A stretch of 64,000 bases of DNA from Sediminimonas qiaohouensis DSM 21189 (GCF_000423645.1 NZ_AUIJ01000009.1:80571-144570), one strand, 5' to 3'; positions 18,578 through 29,307 are shown, counted from the stretch's first letter. The notes: a model not told the origin generated them from the sequence alone. Program-made: numbers and translations.

Positions 18578-20602
18578 GTGCGGATATCAGCTGCGATCGG
18601 ATCCGCGTTCCTGCGCCAGCGCGGGCACCTGTTTCCGTGGGCGCCGGTGTGCCTGGCGGTCGGGATCGGGGGCTATTTCGCCGCCCCCTCAGAGCCGGGC
18701 GCGGTTTTTTATGCTGCCGCGGCCGTGGGGGCGATGGCGCTGGCGGTTCTGGCGTGGCGCAGCGGGCCGGAGGCGGCGCCGATCCTCATCGCGCTGGCGC
18801 TGATCCTGGCGGGGCTGTGCCTTGCGGGCGCGCGGGCGCATATGGTGGCCGCGCCGGTCCTGGAATGGCGCTATTACGGGCCGATCGCGGGGCGGATCGT
18901 GGCGGTTGACCGGTCTTCCTCGGACGCGGTGCGCCTGACGCTGGACGGCGTTGTGCTGGAGGATACACCGCCGGGGCGCACGCCGCGCCGCGTGCGCGTT
19001 TCGCTGCATGGGCAGCAGGGGTATTTCGTGCCCGAGCCGGGGCAGCGCGTGGCGATGACGGGCCATCTTGCGCCGCCCTCCGGCGCGGTCGAGCCGGGGG
19101 GCTTTGATTTTCGGCGCCATGCGTGGTTCGCCCGGCTGGGCGCGATCGGGTATACCCGCGCGCCTGCGGTTCTGATGCGGCCGGCGCCGCGCGGGGCGAT
19201 GGTGCTGGCGCGGGCGCGGATGGCGCTTTCGGCGCGGGTACAGGCCGCCCTGCCGGGCGAGACCGGCGCCTTTGCCGCCGTGATAATGACCGGCGACAGG
19301 TCCGGGATCGGGCAGGAGACATTGGAAGCGCTGCGCATCTCGAACCTGGCGCATCTGCTCGCGATTTCGGGGCTGCACATGGGCCTGCTGGCGGGCGTGG
19401 TCCTGAGCGCGTTGCGCCTGTTATTCGCGGCGGTGCCGGTGGTCGGCCTGAGGGTGCCGGCGCGCAAACTGTCGGCGGGCGGGGCGCTGTTGGCAGCGGC
19501 GGGGTACCTGGCCCTGTCGGGCGGCAACGTGGCGACCGAGCGCGCCTTTGTCATGGTGGCGGTGATGCTATGCGCGGTGATCGTGGACCGCCGCGCCATC
19601 AGCCTGCGCGCGGTGGCAGTGGCGGCGATCGTGGTGTTGCTGTTGCGGCCCGAGGCGCTTCTTGGGCCGGGGTTCCAGATGTCCTTTGCCGCGACGACGG
19701 CCCTGGTGGCGGTGTTCGGCTGGCTGCGGGGCCGCGCGCCGGGGCGCGGCCCCGGGTGGGCGCGCCCGGTGTTGGCGGTAGTTCTGTCCTCGGCGGTCGC
19801 GGGGCTGGCGACGGCGCCGGTGGCGGCCGCGCATTTTAATCAGTTCGCGCGCTATGGGCTGCTGGCCAACCTGCTGTCGGTGCCGATGATGGGCGCGCTG
19901 GTGATGCCGGCGGCGGTGCTTGCGGCAGCGCTGATGCCGCTGGGGCTGGAGGCGCCGGCGCTTTGGGTCATGGGCGGCGGTCTGGATTGGATCCTGGAGC
20001 TGGCGCACCGGATTGCGGCGCTGCCGCATGCGCGCGGCGCGGTCGTCTCGCCCGGCGCGGGCGTGTTGCCGTTACTGGCGGTTGGTGCGCTGTGGGGAAT
20101 ATTGTGGCAGGGGCGCGTGCGGCTTGTGGGGCTCGCGCCGATGGTGGCGGCGCTGGCCTTGTGGACGCAGGCGGAGCGGCCGATGATCCTGATCTCGGGC
20201 GATGGCGGGCTGGTCGGGGTGATGACACCGCAGGGTCGCGCCCTGAGCCGGGAGCGGGGCAGCGGCTTTGTCGCGCGCAACTGGCTTGAGAACGATGGCG
20301 ACACCGCCGATCAGGCCGCCGCCGCCGCGCGCTGGAGCGATCGGGTCGCTGTGCCGGGCGGCGGGCGGCTGATCCATGCGCGCGGCAAGCGCGGCGCGCG
20401 GGATCTGAGCTGCGACGCCGGGGATTGGGCCGTGCTAAACGTGCCCGCGTCCAATCGGGATCTGCCGTGCCGGGTGATCGACGCCAAATCCCTTCGCCAA
20501 AGCGGTGCGCTGGCGCTTGGGGCGGGCGACACGTGGGGGGAAATCCGCCGCGCGAATGACGTGGCGGGTCTGCGCCTTTGGTCGCGGCAGGGTGATCAGT
20601 AG
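18578..20602 (+). CDS. comEC: ComEC/Rec2-type DNA uptake channel protein
   Basis: A 674-residue polytopic membrane protein. It has an N-terminal DUF4131-like region (about 20-200), then the Competence domain with the signature ISGLHMGL near 260 and many membrane helices to about 520. ComEC carries single-stranded DNA across the inner membrane in transformation. The metallo-beta-lactamase domain of Bacillus-type ComEC is absent; a short globular tail of about 140 residues with two SDxDxxC-like segments replaces it, as in other alphaproteobacteria. A GTG at 18578 after GGGGGCAAGAG is the likely start. Its last seven bases overlap the end of lexA on the other strand. Confidence 0.85.
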   Translation: MRISAAIGSAFLRQRGHLFPWAPVCLAVGIGGYFAAPSEPGAVFYAAAAVGAMALAVLAWRSGPEAAPILIALALILAGLCLAGARAHMVAAPVLEWRYYGPIAGRIVAVDRSSSDAVRLTLDGVVLEDTPPGRTPRRVRVSLHGQQGYFVPEPGQRVAMTGHLAPPSGAVEPGGFDFRRHAWFARLGAIGYTRAPAVLMRPAPRGAMVLARARMALSARVQAALPGETGAFAAVIMTGDRSGIGQETLEALRISNLAHLLAISGLHMGLLAGVVLSALRLLFAAVPVVGLRVPARKLSAGGALLAAAGYLALSGGNVATERAFVMVAVMLCAVIVDRRAISLRAVAVAAIVVLLLRPEALLGPGFQMSFAATTALVAVFGWLRGRAPGRGPGWARPVLAVVLSSAVAGLATAPVAAAHFNQFARYGLLANLLSVPMMGALVMPAAVLAAALMPLGLEAPALWVMGGGLDWILELAHRIAALPHARGAVVSPGAGVLPLLAVGALWGILWQGRVRLVGLAPMVAALALWTQAERPMILISGDGGLVGVMTPQGRALSRERGSGFVARNWLENDGDTADQAAAAARWSDRVAVPGGGRLIHARGKRGARDLSCDAGDWAVLNVPASNRDLPCRVIDAKSLRQSGALALGAGDTWGEIRRANDVAGLRLWSRQGDQ

Positions 20603-21300
20603 GTGCGGATCAGCCCGACGAGACGGCCCTGTATCTTGACCTGGTCCTCGGGCAGAAGGCGCGTCTCGTAGGCAGGGTTCGCGGCCTCCAGCGCGATGGC
20701 GCCGCCACGGCGGAAGAACCGCTTAAGCGTCGCCTCGTGATCGTCTAAGAGGGCCACGACGATATCGCCGTTGTCGGCGGTGGCGGTTTCGCGGATCACC
20801 ACGACATCGCCATCATTGATGCCGGCATCGATCATCGAATCGCCGCGCACCTCAAGCGCGTAATGATCGCCCTGCGCGCCCAGCATGGCGTCGGGGACGG
20901 CGATGCTACGCTCGGCGTTACTAATTGCCTCAATCGGGACACCGGCGGCGATACGGCCCATCACCGGCAGGTCGCGCGCCATCGCCGCGGTCTCAAGCGG
21001 CATGGCATCGCCGGGGTGCGGCGCGCTTGGTGCGTCGCCCTCGATCACCTCGGGGGTGAAGCCGCTTGCGGCCTGTCCCGACAAGATCTCGGGGAGCTTG
21101 ACGATCTCCAGCGCCCGCGCGCGATGCGCAAGGCGGCGGATGAATCCGCGTTCCTCAAGCGCCGTGATCAGCCGGTGAATGCCGGATTTGGAGCGCAGGT
21201 TGAGCGCCTCTTTCATTTCGTCAAAGCTTGGCGGAACGCCGTCGCGTTGCACGCGCTGATGGATGAAATTCAACAGGTCGATCTGTTTACGTGTCAGCAT
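20596..21300 (-). CDS. lexA: SOS repressor LexA
   Basis: A 234-residue repressor-protease. The N-terminal winged helix (1-65) binds operators, and the C-terminal S24 domain cleaves itself on contact with RecA filament: scissile bond A119-G120 in RIAAGVP, nucleophile S155 in RGDSM and general base K193 in TLKRF. It is longer than E. coli LexA, because of an extended linker (about 75-110) common in Rhodobacterales. A GAAC-N7-GAAC box lies 35 bases before its start, so it represses itself. It is the last gene of the trp/molybdopterin run. Confidence 0.96.
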   Translation of the reverse strand: MLTRKQIDLLNFIHQRVQRDGVPPSFDEMKEALNLRSKSGIHRLITALEERGFIRRLAHRARALEIVKLPEILSGQAASGFTPEVIEGDAPSAPHPGDAMPLETAAMARDLPVMGRIAAGVPIEAISNAERSIAVPDAMLGAQGDHYALEVRGDSMIDAGINDGDVVVIRETATADNGDIVVALLDDHEATLKRFFRRGGAIALEAANPAYETRLLPEDQVKIQGRLVGLIRTY

Positions 21301-21334
21301 GGCATCGCATCCTCGGGGACATCAGTATTGCTTT

Positions 21335-21349
21335 GTTCTACGCATGTTC
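21335..21349 (-). promoter_or_regulatory. LexA (SOS) box of lexA
   Basis: On the plus strand the sequence is GTTC-TACGCAT-GTTC, that is GTTC-N7-GTTC, the direct-repeat operator bound by LexA in alphaproteobacteria. It sits in the 81-base gap between moeA and lexA, so lexA has its own damage-inducible promoter besides read-through from the upstream genes. Confidence 0.85.
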
Positions 21350-21381
21350 CCGTTTTGTGTCAACTATTTCGCCGTTTTCGA

Positions 21382-22554
21382 TCAGATCGGGATGTACTCC
21401 ACTCGCTCGCCGGGCTTGCGGGGGCCGTCGCCTATCGGCCGCGGCAAAAGTGCGTTGGCCTGTGCCAGAACACTAAGCAGGGCGCTGTCCTGGGTCGGGA
21501 AGGGGGTGATGCGCCCCTCGCTGACATGGGCGCGCATGAAGTGCTGGCGCGGGCCGTTTTCCGGCACGCTGCCCTCAAGCGTGGCGTGCAGGCGCGCGGG
21601 CGCGCGGGGCGGCAGGCCCAGCATGGCGTGAATCACCGGGCGCAGGAACAGAACGCCGCACACGATTGCCGAGACCGGATTGCCCGGCAGGCCCAGCATC
21701 GCCGAGCCCTCAAGCCGCCCGGCCATGAGCGGTTTGCCCGGCCGCATGGCGACCTTGTAGAACGAGCGTGCCATGCCAAGATCGGCGGCCACCTTGCCGA
21801 CAAGATCGTGATCTCCCACCGAGGCGCCGCCGATCGTCACCACCAGGTCCGCGCCGCGCGCCAGGTCAAAGGCGGTGATCAGCGATTCCTCGCTATCGCG
21901 CGCGATCGGAAGAAGCCGTGCATGTGCGCCCGCCTCCTCGGCCAGCGCCTTGAGCCCGAAGGTGTTGGATGCGATGATCTGGTCAGGGCCCGGTGCCTCG
22001 CCCGGCATGACCAGTTCATCGCCGGTCGAGATCAGGGCGATCTCGGGGCGGCGGGTGACGGGGACGCGCGGCACGTTCATCGCGGCCAGAAGGGCGATGT
22101 CGGCCGGGCTTAGGCGGCGGGGGGCGTCCATGACGTGGCCGATGGTGAAATCGGCGCCGGCGGCGCGCACGTGCCTGTTGTCGCCAGGGGTGCCGGTGAT
22201 CGTCATGGCGGCGCCCTCGCGGGTGCAATCCTCTTGTATTACAACGCGGTCCGCGCCTTCGGGCATCGGGGCGCCGGTGAAGATGCGTACGGCTTGGCCC
22301 GGGGATATCGAGCCGTCGAACCGCGCGCCAGCGGCGGAGTCGCCGACCACGTCAAAGCGCGCGCCGGGGGCCAGATCGGCGGCGCGGATCGCGTAGCCGT
22401 CCATCGCGGAGGCGGCGAAGGGGGGCTGATCGCGGCGGGCGGTTTGCTGGCGGGCAAGGACCCGGCCCGCCGCGTCGCCCAAGGGCACCTCTTCGACATC
22501 GAGCGGCCCGACCAGGGCAAAGAGATGCTCCAACGCTTCATCTACGGTGATCAT
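21382..22554 (-). CDS. moeA: Molybdopterin molybdenumtransferase
   Basis: A 390-residue cytoplasmic enzyme that inserts molybdate into adenylylated molybdopterin, the final step of cofactor synthesis. Features are the N-terminal segment with SAMDGYAI (about 49-56), the central MoCF-type domain with ISTGDEL near 185 and GGASVGDHD near 250, and the PLPGNPVS-like [10 protein letters not shown] near 300. Its start overlaps the moaC stop by four bases. The domain order and length are normal. Confidence 0.95.
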   Translation of the reverse strand: MITVDEALEHLFALVGPLDVEEVPLGDAAGRVLARQQTARRDQPPFAASAMDGYAIRAADLAPGARFDVVGDSAAGARFDGSISPGQAVRIFTGAPMPEGADRVVIQEDCTREGAAMTITGTPGDNRHVRAAGADFTIGHVMDAPRRLSPADIALLAAMNVPRVPVTRRPEIALISTGDELVMPGEAPGPDQIIASNTFGLKALAEEAGAHARLLPIARDSEESLITAFDLARGADLVVTIGGASVGDHDLVGKVAADLGMARSFYKVAMRPGKPLMAGRLEGSAMLGLPGNPVSAIVCGVLFLRPVIHAMLGLPPRAPARLHATLEGSVPENGPRQHFMRAHVSEGRITPFPTQDSALLSVLAQANALLPRPIGDGPRKPGERVEYIPI

Positions 22555-23030
22555 TCCGCCTCGTACCTTCCTGATTTGCCACCATCTTTCAGGGTCACGC
22601 GGATGCCGCCGATTTCCATCGCGCGGTCCACCGCCTTGGCCATGTCATAGACCGTCAGCGCGGCGGTGTTGACGGCGGTCAGGGCCTCCATCTCGACGCC
22701 GGTTTGCCCCGATGTCTTGACCGTGGCCGAGATGCGGATGCCCGGCAGGCTATCGTCCGGGGTCAGGTCCACCGCGACGCGCGTGATCGGCAGGGGATGG
22801 CAAAGTGGGATCAGGTCGGAGGTGCGTTTCGCGCCCATGATCCCGGCCAGCCTCGCAACGCCTAGTACATCGCCCTTGTCGGCGCGGCCTTCTTGAATGA
22901 TATCAAGGGTTTCTTGCGCCATCTTAATCCACCCTTCGGCGGTGGCGACGCGGGCGGTCACGGGCTTGCCCGAGACATCGACCATGTGCGCCTGACCGGT
23001 TTCGTCGAAATGGGTCAGCCCGGCCATCAC
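22551..23030 (-). CDS. moaC: Cyclic pyranopterin monophosphate synthase
   Basis: A 159-residue enzyme that forms cyclic pyranopterin monophosphate from the MoaA product in molybdopterin synthesis. Diagnostic segments are [10 protein letters not shown] near 74-83 and the [10 protein letters not shown] loop near 109-118, with D-MAKAVDR at the end of the fold. The length is standard. It overlaps trpC upstream and moeA downstream by four bases each, so it is part of a tightly coupled operon. MoaA is not in the window. Confidence 0.96.
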   Translation of the reverse strand: MMAGLTHFDETGQAHMVDVSGKPVTARVATAEGWIKMAQETLDIIQEGRADKGDVLGVARLAGIMGAKRTSDLIPLCHPLPITRVAVDLTPDDSLPGIRISATVKTSGQTGVEMEALTAVNTAALTVYDMAKAVDRAMEIGGIRVTLKDGGKSGRYEAE

Positions 23031-23839
23031 ATGCCCCCGGGCGTCAGGGGATTGCTAAGCAAACTGCGGGTGGCGTGGGTGACGTCCTCTTGCCGCATCA
23101 GGCTTTCGCCGATCAGGAAGGAGCGCACGCCATAGCGGGCCATATCGGCCAGGTCCTCAGGGGTAGAGAGGCCGGATTCGGCTATGATCATTCGATCTGT
23201 CGGAACCTGCCGCGACAAATGGCGGGTGGTGTCGAGCGACGTCTCGAAGGTATTGAGATCGCGGTTGTTGATGCCGATCATGCGCGAAGATAGCTCGGCC
23301 GCGCGCTCCAGCTCTTCGGCGTTGTGCACCTCGACCAGGGCGTCCATGCCCCATTTGGTGGCCGCGTCTTCCAGCTCGCGCGCCTGGGCGTCGCTGACGC
23401 TGGCCATGATGATCAGGATGCAGTCGGCGCCAAGCGCGCGGGCCTCGGCCACCTGATAGGGATCATACATGAAATCCTTGCGCAGCACCGGCAGATCGCA
23501 GGCGGCGCGCGCCTTGGTAAGATAGCTCTTGTCGCCCTGGAAGCTGGGCGTATCCGTCAGCACGCTAAGACACGCGGCGCCGCCCGAGGCATAGGCCTGC
23601 GCCAGCGCTTCGGGATCGAAATCCTCGCGGATCAAACCCTTGGAGGGGCTTGCCTTCTTGATCTCGGCAATCAGGCCATAGCCCTTCAGGGCCGCCTTGT
23701 GCAAGGCCTCGGCAAACGGGCGGACGGGGGATGCGGCGCGGGCCTCCGCCTCGACCGTTTCAAGCGGTTTGGCGGATTTGTCGGCGGCGATTTCATCAAG
23801 CTTGTAGGCCTTGATGCGGTCCAGAATGGTGTCGCTCAT
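23027..23839 (-). CDS. trpC: Indole-3-glycerol phosphate synthase
   Basis: A 270-residue TIM-barrel enzyme that closes the indole ring in tryptophan synthesis. Conserved stretches are [11 protein letters not shown] near 57-67, [12 protein letters not shown] near 117-128 and INNRDLNTF near 183-191. It is the stand-alone form, not fused to TrpF. Four-base overlaps join it to trpD before and moaC after. Cytoplasmic. Confidence 0.97.
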   Translation of the reverse strand: MSDTILDRIKAYKLDEIAADKSAKPLETVEAEARAASPVRPFAEALHKAALKGYGLIAEIKKASPSKGLIREDFDPEALAQAYASGGAACLSVLTDTPSFQGDKSYLTKARAACDLPVLRKDFMYDPYQVAEARALGADCILIIMASVSDAQARELEDAATKWGMDALVEVHNAEELERAAELSSRMIGINNRDLNTFETSLDTTRHLSRQVPTDRMIIAESGLSTPEDLADMARYGVRSFLIGESLMRQEDVTHATRSLLSNPLTPGGM

Positions 23840-24858
23840 GTCCCCTCCTTGGTGACGATGGCCAGGATGTCCAGCCTGCGGCGCGCTTCGCCGCTGTCGA
23901 TGCTGGCGCGGGCTTGCTCGACCCCCTGGTGCAGATCGCCCGCTTGTCCGGCCACCACCAGCGCCGCCGCCGAATTGAGCAGCACCGCGTCGCGATAAGC
24001 GCCCGGCGCCCCCGACAGCAGATCGCGCAGGGCGCGCGCGTTTTCCTTGGGCGTGCCGCCAAGGATATCATCGAACGGGTGAACCGGCAGGCCGAAATCC
24101 TCGGGGTGCAGTTCGACCTCGCGGATGCTGCCGTCTTCTTCGAGGGCGGCGACCCATGTCACGCCGGTGATGGTCATTTCATCGGTGCCATCGCTGCCAT
24201 GGACCAGCCACGCCCGCGTGCTGCCGAGCTGGCCAAGGGTTTCGGCCATCGGCCGGATCAGCGCGCGGCTATAGGTGCCGGTCAACTGTCGCTTGACGCC
24301 GGCCGGGTTGGACAGCGGGCCAAGGATGTTGAAGATCGTGCGCGTGCCCAACTCCGCACGGCTGGGCCCGACATGGGCCATCGCAGGGTGGTGCATGGGG
24401 GCCATCATAAAAGCGATACCGGCCTTTTCCAACGCTTTTTCAACAACTTCCGGGCCGATCATCACGTTAACGCCCATTTCAGTCAGCGCATCCGCCGCCC
24501 CCGACTTGGAGCTGAGGTTGCGGTTGCCGTGCTTGGCCACCGGAACGCCCGCGCCCGCCACCACCAGCGCGGCAGCGGTCGAGATGTTGAGCGTCCCCTT
24601 GCCGTCGCCGCCGGTGCCGACGATGTCCATCGCCCCCTCGGGCGCGGTGACCTTGTTGCACTTGGCGCGCATCACTGCGGCGGCAGCGGCGTATTCATCG
24701 ACCGTTTCGCCGCGCGTGCGCAGTGCCATCAGTAGCCCGCCAATCTGCGCGGGGGTGGCTTCGCCCTCGAATAGGATGGTGAAGGCGGCCTCGGCCTCGG
24801 CGCGGCTCAGGGGGCGGTCGGCGGCGGCGCCGATCAGGGGCTTCAGCGCGTCGCTCAT
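23836..24858 (-). CDS. trpD: Anthranilate phosphoribosyltransferase
   Basis: A 340-residue enzyme that joins anthranilate to phosphoribosyl pyrophosphate. The PRPP loop [14 protein letters not shown] is near 81-94, and [17 protein letters not shown] near 107-123 holds the anthranilate tunnel residues. [16 protein letters not shown] near 155-170 is also typical. It overlaps trpG and trpC by four bases, and follows trpG as the second enzyme of the pathway. Confidence 0.97.
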   Translation of the reverse strand: MSDALKPLIGAAADRPLSRAEAEAAFTILFEGEATPAQIGGLLMALRTRGETVDEYAAAAAVMRAKCNKVTAPEGAMDIVGTGGDGKGTLNISTAAALVVAGAGVPVAKHGNRNLSSKSGAADALTEMGVNVMIGPEVVEKALEKAGIAFMMAPMHHPAMAHVGPSRAELGTRTIFNILGPLSNPAGVKRQLTGTYSRALIRPMAETLGQLGSTRAWLVHGSDGTDEMTITGVTWVAALEEDGSIREVELHPEDFGLPVHPFDDILGGTPKENARALRDLLSGAPGAYRDAVLLNSAAALVVAGQAGDLHQGVEQARASIDSGEARRRLDILAIVTKEGT

Positions 24859-25436
24859 GCCGGCACCTTCATCATTTCAAGGAAATTGCGCAACAACTGG
24901 TGGCCATGCTCAGACGCGATGGATTCGGGGTGGAACTGTACCCCCTGGATCGGCAACTCGCGGTGTTGCAGGCCCATGATCGTGCCATCCTCCAGGTCCG
25001 CGGTGATCTCAAGGCACTCCGGCAGGCTGTCGCGCTCCACGATCAGGGAATGATAGCGCGTCGCGGCGAAGGGCGAGGGCAGGCCGCCAAACACACCTTG
25101 GCCGTGGTGGCGGATCTGGCCCATCTTGCCATGTACGATCTCGTGCGCGCGAACCACCTTGCCGCCGAACGCCTGGCCGATCGTCTGATGGCCAAGGCAC
25201 ACCCCGAGGAGCGGGATCTGCGCCTCGGCCGCGGCGCGGGTCAGCTCAAGGCAGATACCGGCCTGATCGGGGTCGCACGGGCCGGGCGACAGCAATATCC
25301 CCGCCGGGCGCATGGCCATGGCCTGCGCCACATCCAATGCGTCGTTGCGGCGCACCGTCACATCGGCGCCAAGCTCGCCCACATAGTGCACGAGATTATA
25401 GGTGAAGCTGTCGTAGTTATCGATCAGAAGCAGCAT
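24855..25436 (-). CDS. trpG: Anthranilate synthase glutamine amidotransferase subunit
   Basis: A 193-residue class I glutamine amidotransferase that feeds ammonia to TrpE. The catalytic triad is C80 in GVCLGHQ with H169 and E171 in FHPES. The LLSPGPCDP segment (48-56) distinguishes the anthranilate/aminodeoxychorismate subgroup; it could also serve folate synthesis with PabB. It is the first gene of the trpG-trpD-trpC-moaC-moeA run and is divergent from the polysaccharide deacetylase. trpE lies separately, 2.3 kb away. No tryptophan-rich leader peptide was found in the upstream 154 bases. Confidence 0.96.
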   Translation of the reverse strand: MLLLIDNYDSFTYNLVHYVGELGADVTVRRNDALDVAQAMAMRPAGILLSPGPCDPDQAGICLELTRAAAEAQIPLLGVCLGHQTIGQAFGGKVVRAHEIVHGKMGQIRHHGQGVFGGLPSPFAATRYHSLIVERDSLPECLEITADLEDGTIMGLQHRELPIQGVQFHPESIASEHGHQLLRNFLEMMKVPA

Positions 25437-25590
25437 CAGGCCAATCTTTTGTGGTTGCGTGTTGATTTCCGGGGCTGGAGGCCCGCATCATGGTCGCGTT
25501 ATACTTGTTCAGGCTTGCGCTTGAGCGTCAAGAGGGGCACCCCGTGAATTCAGGCGGCAGGGGCAGAAACAAAACCCGGGAGGCAAGGCA

Positions 25591-27114
25591 GTGGCACGCG
25601 GAGTGATAAGCGGTGTGATCTGGGGCGGTATCGTCTCGGGGCTGGTGGCGGCGAGCGTATCGCTGATCAACGGGCCGGTCAGTTTTCCGCGGCCGGAGGC
25701 GACATCGCTTGAGGTGCCGCCGGGCTCGGAGTTCGATCGCGCGGGCGAGGATCGCATGGCGGACCTGCCTGAAGGCGACAGTGCCCCGTCGCCCGCACTG
25801 GACGCGCCGCGCGCGGCGGCGCCGATGCCGGATGATCTGAGCCCGCAGGCGGGGGCAGACACCGATCCCGGAGCCGCGCCGGATGCGGCGCAGGACGACC
25901 CAACAATGGCCGCGCCGGCGCCGCAGGGCGCGGCGGATGCGCCCGCGATGGCATCGGATGGCGATGCGCCCGTGGGCCGGGGCGACCACGCCGCGCCGCG
26001 GCCAAGCGCCCCAGACACCGCGGTGGACGAGGGGCCGACGCCAGATGTGACGGCAGCCCTGCCTGCCGAGGAGCGTGAAACCGACGGCGACGCGGGTGTG
26101 GAGCAGGGCGCTTTCCCATCCGACAGCGACGCCGCCGCGCAAACGCCCGAGCCGCTGATCCCGCCCCAGGCGGAGGCCGAGCAGGGCACTACCGTGCCCG
26201 GCGTCGAGGCCCCGGGCGTAGCCGGGAACAGCGGTCAGCGCGACGCCGCCCTGCCGGACGATCCCGAAGCGGATGCCGCCACACAGCCCGGTGCGCAGGT
26301 GGACAGCGACAAGCCGGGCGTCGGCACCCCGGCCACGCGCCTGACCGACCGGGACGAGGCAAGCCGCCTGCCGACGGTTGGCGACGCCGATGAGGCAGAG
26401 GGCGCAGAGGGAACAGACGGCTCTGGCCCGCCGCCGGCGATCACGCAATACGCCGCCGATTTCGAGGCGCCCGAGGGCGTTCCGCTGATGTCGATCATCC
26501 TGATCGACGGGGGCGACAGCCCGATCGGGCTGGAGGCGCTATCGGCGTTTCCATACCCCCTCAGCTTTGCCGTTGACGCCAGCCGCCCCGACGCGGCCGA
26601 GGCAATGGCCCGCTACCGCGCGGCGGGCTTCGAGGTGATCGCGCGCATCGGCCTGCCCGAAGGGGCGACGCCCGCCGATACCGAGGTCGCGATGGCCAGC
26701 TATCTGCGCGCCATGCCCGAGGTCGTAGCGGTGATGGAAAAGACACCCGGCAGCCTGCAACTCAGCCGCCCCGTGGCCGAGCAGATCGGCGAAATTCTTG
26801 CCGAAAGCGGTCACGGCTTGATCCTGTTTCCCAAGGGACTGGACACGGCGCGCAAGCTGGCGGGGAAGGCGGGCGTTCCGGCGGCGACGGTGTTTCGCGA
26901 TTTCGATGCCGAGGGCGAGGGCGCGGCGACGATCCGCCGATTTCTGGACCGCGCGGCATTTCGCGCCCGCCAGCAGGACGAGGGCGTCGTGATGGTCGGG
27001 CGACTGCGGCCCGACACGATCTCGGCGTTGCTGCTGTGGGGGTTGCAGGATCAGTCGGGCACCGTCGCCCCGGCGCCGGTTTCGGCGCTGTTGCGGGCTG
27101 AACAGGCGCAGTAA
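25591..27114 (+). CDS. Divergent polysaccharide deacetylase family protein with long Ala/Pro/Asp linker
   Basis: A 507-residue protein. A hydrophobic N-terminal segment (about 3-25) is a membrane anchor or signal; residues about 30-285 are a low-complexity acidic linker rich in Ala, Pro, Asp and Gly; the C-terminal part (about 290-500) is the divergent polysaccharide deacetylase domain (DUF610/YibQ type), with PLMSIILIDGG at its start and PYPLSFAVD following. It probably spans the periplasm and acts on or binds peptidoglycan or a surface glycan, but the activity of this family is not settled. The start is GTG at 25591 after GGGAGGCAAGGCA. It is divergent from trpG. Confidence 0.8.
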   Translation: MARGVISGVIWGGIVSGLVAASVSLINGPVSFPRPEATSLEVPPGSEFDRAGEDRMADLPEGDSAPSPALDAPRAAAPMPDDLSPQAGADTDPGAAPDAAQDDPTMAAPAPQGAADAPAMASDGDAPVGRGDHAAPRPSAPDTAVDEGPTPDVTAALPAEERETDGDAGVEQGAFPSDSDAAAQTPEPLIPPQAEAEQGTTVPGVEAPGVAGNSGQRDAALPDDPEADAATQPGAQVDSDKPGVGTPATRLTDRDEASRLPTVGDADEAEGAEGTDGSGPPPAITQYAADFEAPEGVPLMSIILIDGGDSPIGLEALSAFPYPLSFAVDASRPDAAEAMARYRAAGFEVIARIGLPEGATPADTEVAMASYLRAMPEVVAVMEKTPGSLQLSRPVAEQIGEILAESGHGLILFPKGLDTARKLAGKAGVPAATVFRDFDAEGEGAATIRRFLDRAAFRARQQDEGVVMVGRLRPDTISALLLWGLQDQSGTVAPAPVSALLRAEQAQ

Positions 27115-27126
27115 GGGCGGGGGCGC

Positions 27127-27681
27127 TCAGACCTCGATTTCGCGCCACTCGCCGGGCGCCAGATTACCGAGGGACCACGCGCCGATCGATAGCCGGACAA
27201 GGCGCAACGTGGGGTGGCCGACATGGGCCGTCATCCGCCGCACCTGCCGATTGCGCCCCTCGCGCAGGACAAGTCGCAGCCAGGCATCCGGCACGCTTTT
27301 GCGGTAGCGTACCGGCGGCGTGCGCGGCCAGAGCCAATCGGGCGCGGGGATGCGGGTAACCTCGGCGGGGCGGGTCATGCCGTCCTTGAGGCGCACGCCC
27401 TGCGCCAGCGCCGCGAGGGCGGCGTCATCGGGGATGCGTTCGACCTGGGCCAGGTAGGTCTTGGCCATCTTGTGGCGGGGATCGGCGATGCGGGCCTGTA
27501 GCATACCGTCATCCGTCAGCAACAGCAGCCCCTCGCTATCGCGGTCAAGCCGGCCGGCGGGATAGACGCCGGGGATGTCGATATGGTCCGAGAGGGTGGC
27601 GCGGGCGCTGCCGGTGGTGCCTCGATCGGTGAATTGCGACAGCACGCCCATGGGTTTGTTGAACAGGATCAAGCGGGGCAT
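27127..27681 (-). CDS. 23S rRNA pseudouridine synthase, RsuA/RluE type
   Basis: A 184-residue stand-alone pseudouridine synthase. The catalytic aspartate is in [11 protein letters not shown] (about 42-52), and [13 protein letters not shown] at the start is the conserved motif I. There is no S4 RNA-binding domain, which, with the small size, matches RluE (modifies U2457 of 23S rRNA). [11 protein letters not shown] near 140-150 is the second family mark. It ends 12 bases after the deacetylase on the opposite strand and lies downstream of trpE. Confidence 0.88.
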   Translation of the reverse strand: MPRLILFNKPMGVLSQFTDRGTTGSARATLSDHIDIPGVYPAGRLDRDSEGLLLLTDDGMLQARIADPRHKMAKTYLAQVERIPDDAALAALAQGVRLKDGMTRPAEVTRIPAPDWLWPRTPPVRYRKSVPDAWLRLVLREGRNRQVRRMTAHVGHPTLRLVRLSIGAWSLGNLAPGEWREIEV

Positions 27682-27712
27682 GGGGCCTCTTCTGGGCTAT
27701 CGGCGCGGGGTA

Positions 27713-27773
27713 GGGGGCGCTGCCCCCCGTCGGCGGTGCCTCCTCCCCCCGGAGTATTGGGGGCAAGATGAAG
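27713..27773 (+). repeat. GC-rich intergenic repeat, copy 1
   Basis: This element ends with CCCCCCGGAGTATTGGGGGC and then AAGATGAAG, preceded by a run with GCTGCCCCCCGTC. A near copy occurs at 42434-42484 in the opposite orientation. Both lie between genes. Similar C-rich elements ending in GGAGTATTT..GCAAGATGAA are known to be common in genomes of this order. Confidence 0.7.
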
Positions 27774-27783
27774 GATGCAGCCC

Positions 27784-29295
27784 CTAGCCGTTGCCGCCAT
27801 CGGTGAACCGGGCCGCGTCGGCGGCGGCGCGGCGGATCGCGCCGGATTTGTGAACGGTTTCCTGGAACTCGGCCTCGGGGTCGCTGTCGTGGACGACGCC
27901 GCCGCCGGATTGGATATACAAGAGCCCATCCTTGACCAGCGCGGTGCGCAGGGCGATGCACATGTCCATGTCGCCGCCGGCGCTGAAATACCCCACGCCG
28001 CCGCCGTAGGGGCCGCGCTTTTCTGGCTCCAGCTCGTCTATGATCTCCATCGCGCGGACCTTGGGGGCGCCGCTGACGGTGCCGGCGGGCATGCCCGCGA
28101 AAAAGGCGCTGAGCGCGTCCTGGTCCTCGGCCAGTTCGCCCACGACGTTCGAGACGATATGCATCACGTGGCTGTACCGTTCGATGGTGAACTGCTCGGT
28201 CGGGCGGACGGTGCCGATGCGCGAGACCTTGCCGGTGTCGTTGCGGCCCAGGTCCAGCAGCATCAGATGCTCGGCGCGTTCCTTGGGATCGGCCAGCAGC
28301 TCGGCCTCGAGCGCCTTGTCCTCATCGGGGGTGGCGCCGCGCGGGCGGGTGCCGGCGATCGGGCGGATCGTGACCTCGCGGCCGAATACGCGCACCAGGA
28401 TTTCCGGGCTGGCGCCAACCAGTTGGAAGCCGCCGAAGTTGAAGAAGAACATGAACGGCGAGGGGTTGGTGCGCCTCAAGCTACGATAAAGCGCGAACGG
28501 CGGCAGCGTGAACGGCTGATGCCAGCGCTGCGACGGGACCACCTGGAAGATGTCGCCGGCGCGGATGTATTCCTTGGCCTTCTCGACGGCGGCCAGGTAA
28601 TCGGGCTTGGCGAAGTTCGACACCGGCGCGGCGGCATCCTGCGCCTCGCCCATCTCGCGGGTGGCCTGTGGCAGGGCGCGGTCGAGGTCGCGCAGCGCGT
28701 CCATCACGCGCTCGGCCGCCTGGGCGTAGGCGGCGCGCGCGGATTGTCCGGCGCTGACCCAGGCGGGGGCGACGATGGTCACGTCGCCCTTGACCCCGTC
28801 AAGCACCGCCACCACCGAGGGGCGCATCATCGTGGCGTCCGGCAGGCCCAGCGGATCGGGGTTGATATCGGGCAGATGTTCGACCAACCGGATCATGTCG
28901 TAGCCAAGGTAGCCAAACAGCCCCGCGCTGGCGGCGGGCAGGTCATCGGGCAGATCGATGCGGCTTTCGGCGATCAGGTTGCGCAGCGCGGTCAGCGGCG
29001 CGTCCGACTGCGCCTCCCATGCGTCGGGATCGAAGCGGGCCATGCGGTTGATGCGGCTGGTGGTGCCGTGGCATTGCCAGATCAGATCGGGCTTAAGGCC
29101 GATAATGGAATAGCGCCCGCGCACTTCGCCGCCGGTGACGGATTCCAGCATGAAGGAATCGCGTGCCGCGCCCGCCAGCTTGAGCATCAGCGAAACCGGG
29201 GTATCCAGGTCCGCCGCGAGACGGGCATAGACGATCTGGTTTTGGCCGGCCTCATAGGCGCGGGCGAAGTCGCTGAAGGATGGGGTCAGGTCCAC
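27784..29295 (-). CDS. trpE: Anthranilate synthase component I
   Basis: A 503-residue chorismate-binding enzyme that makes anthranilate with ammonia from TrpG. The N-terminal regulatory domain (about 1-180, with LMLKLAG near 36-42 of the tryptophan site) precedes the catalytic domain carrying IAGTRPRG near 310-318, DLGRND near 349 and GTVSGAPKVRAMEII near 408. The start is GTG at 29295 behind AGGAG with good spacing. It follows ppiD after 12 bases, so it is transcribed with that gene, while the other trp genes form a separate run; this split is usual in the order. Confidence 0.96.
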   Translation of the reverse strand: MDLTPSFSDFARAYEAGQNQIVYARLAADLDTPVSLMLKLAGAARDSFMLESVTGGEVRGRYSIIGLKPDLIWQCHGTTSRINRMARFDPDAWEAQSDAPLTALRNLIAESRIDLPDDLPAASAGLFGYLGYDMIRLVEHLPDINPDPLGLPDATMMRPSVVAVLDGVKGDVTIVAPAWVSAGQSARAAYAQAAERVMDALRDLDRALPQATREMGEAQDAAAPVSNFAKPDYLAAVEKAKEYIRAGDIFQVVPSQRWHQPFTLPPFALYRSLRRTNPSPFMFFFNFGGFQLVGASPEILVRVFGREVTIRPIAGTRPRGATPDEDKALEAELLADPKERAEHLMLLDLGRNDTGKVSRIGTVRPTEQFTIERYSHVMHIVSNVVGELAEDQDALSAFFAGMPAGTVSGAPKVRAMEIIDELEPEKRGPYGGGVGYFSAGGDMDMCIALRTALVKDGLLYIQSGGGVVHDSDPEAEFQETVHKSGAIRRAAADAARFTDGGNG

Positions 29296-29307
29296 GCCGT
29301 GCTCCTG

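Noticed and set aside
25437..25590. Tryptophan leader peptide and attenuator before trpG
   Set aside because: No short frame with tandem Trp codons and no alternative hairpins were seen.
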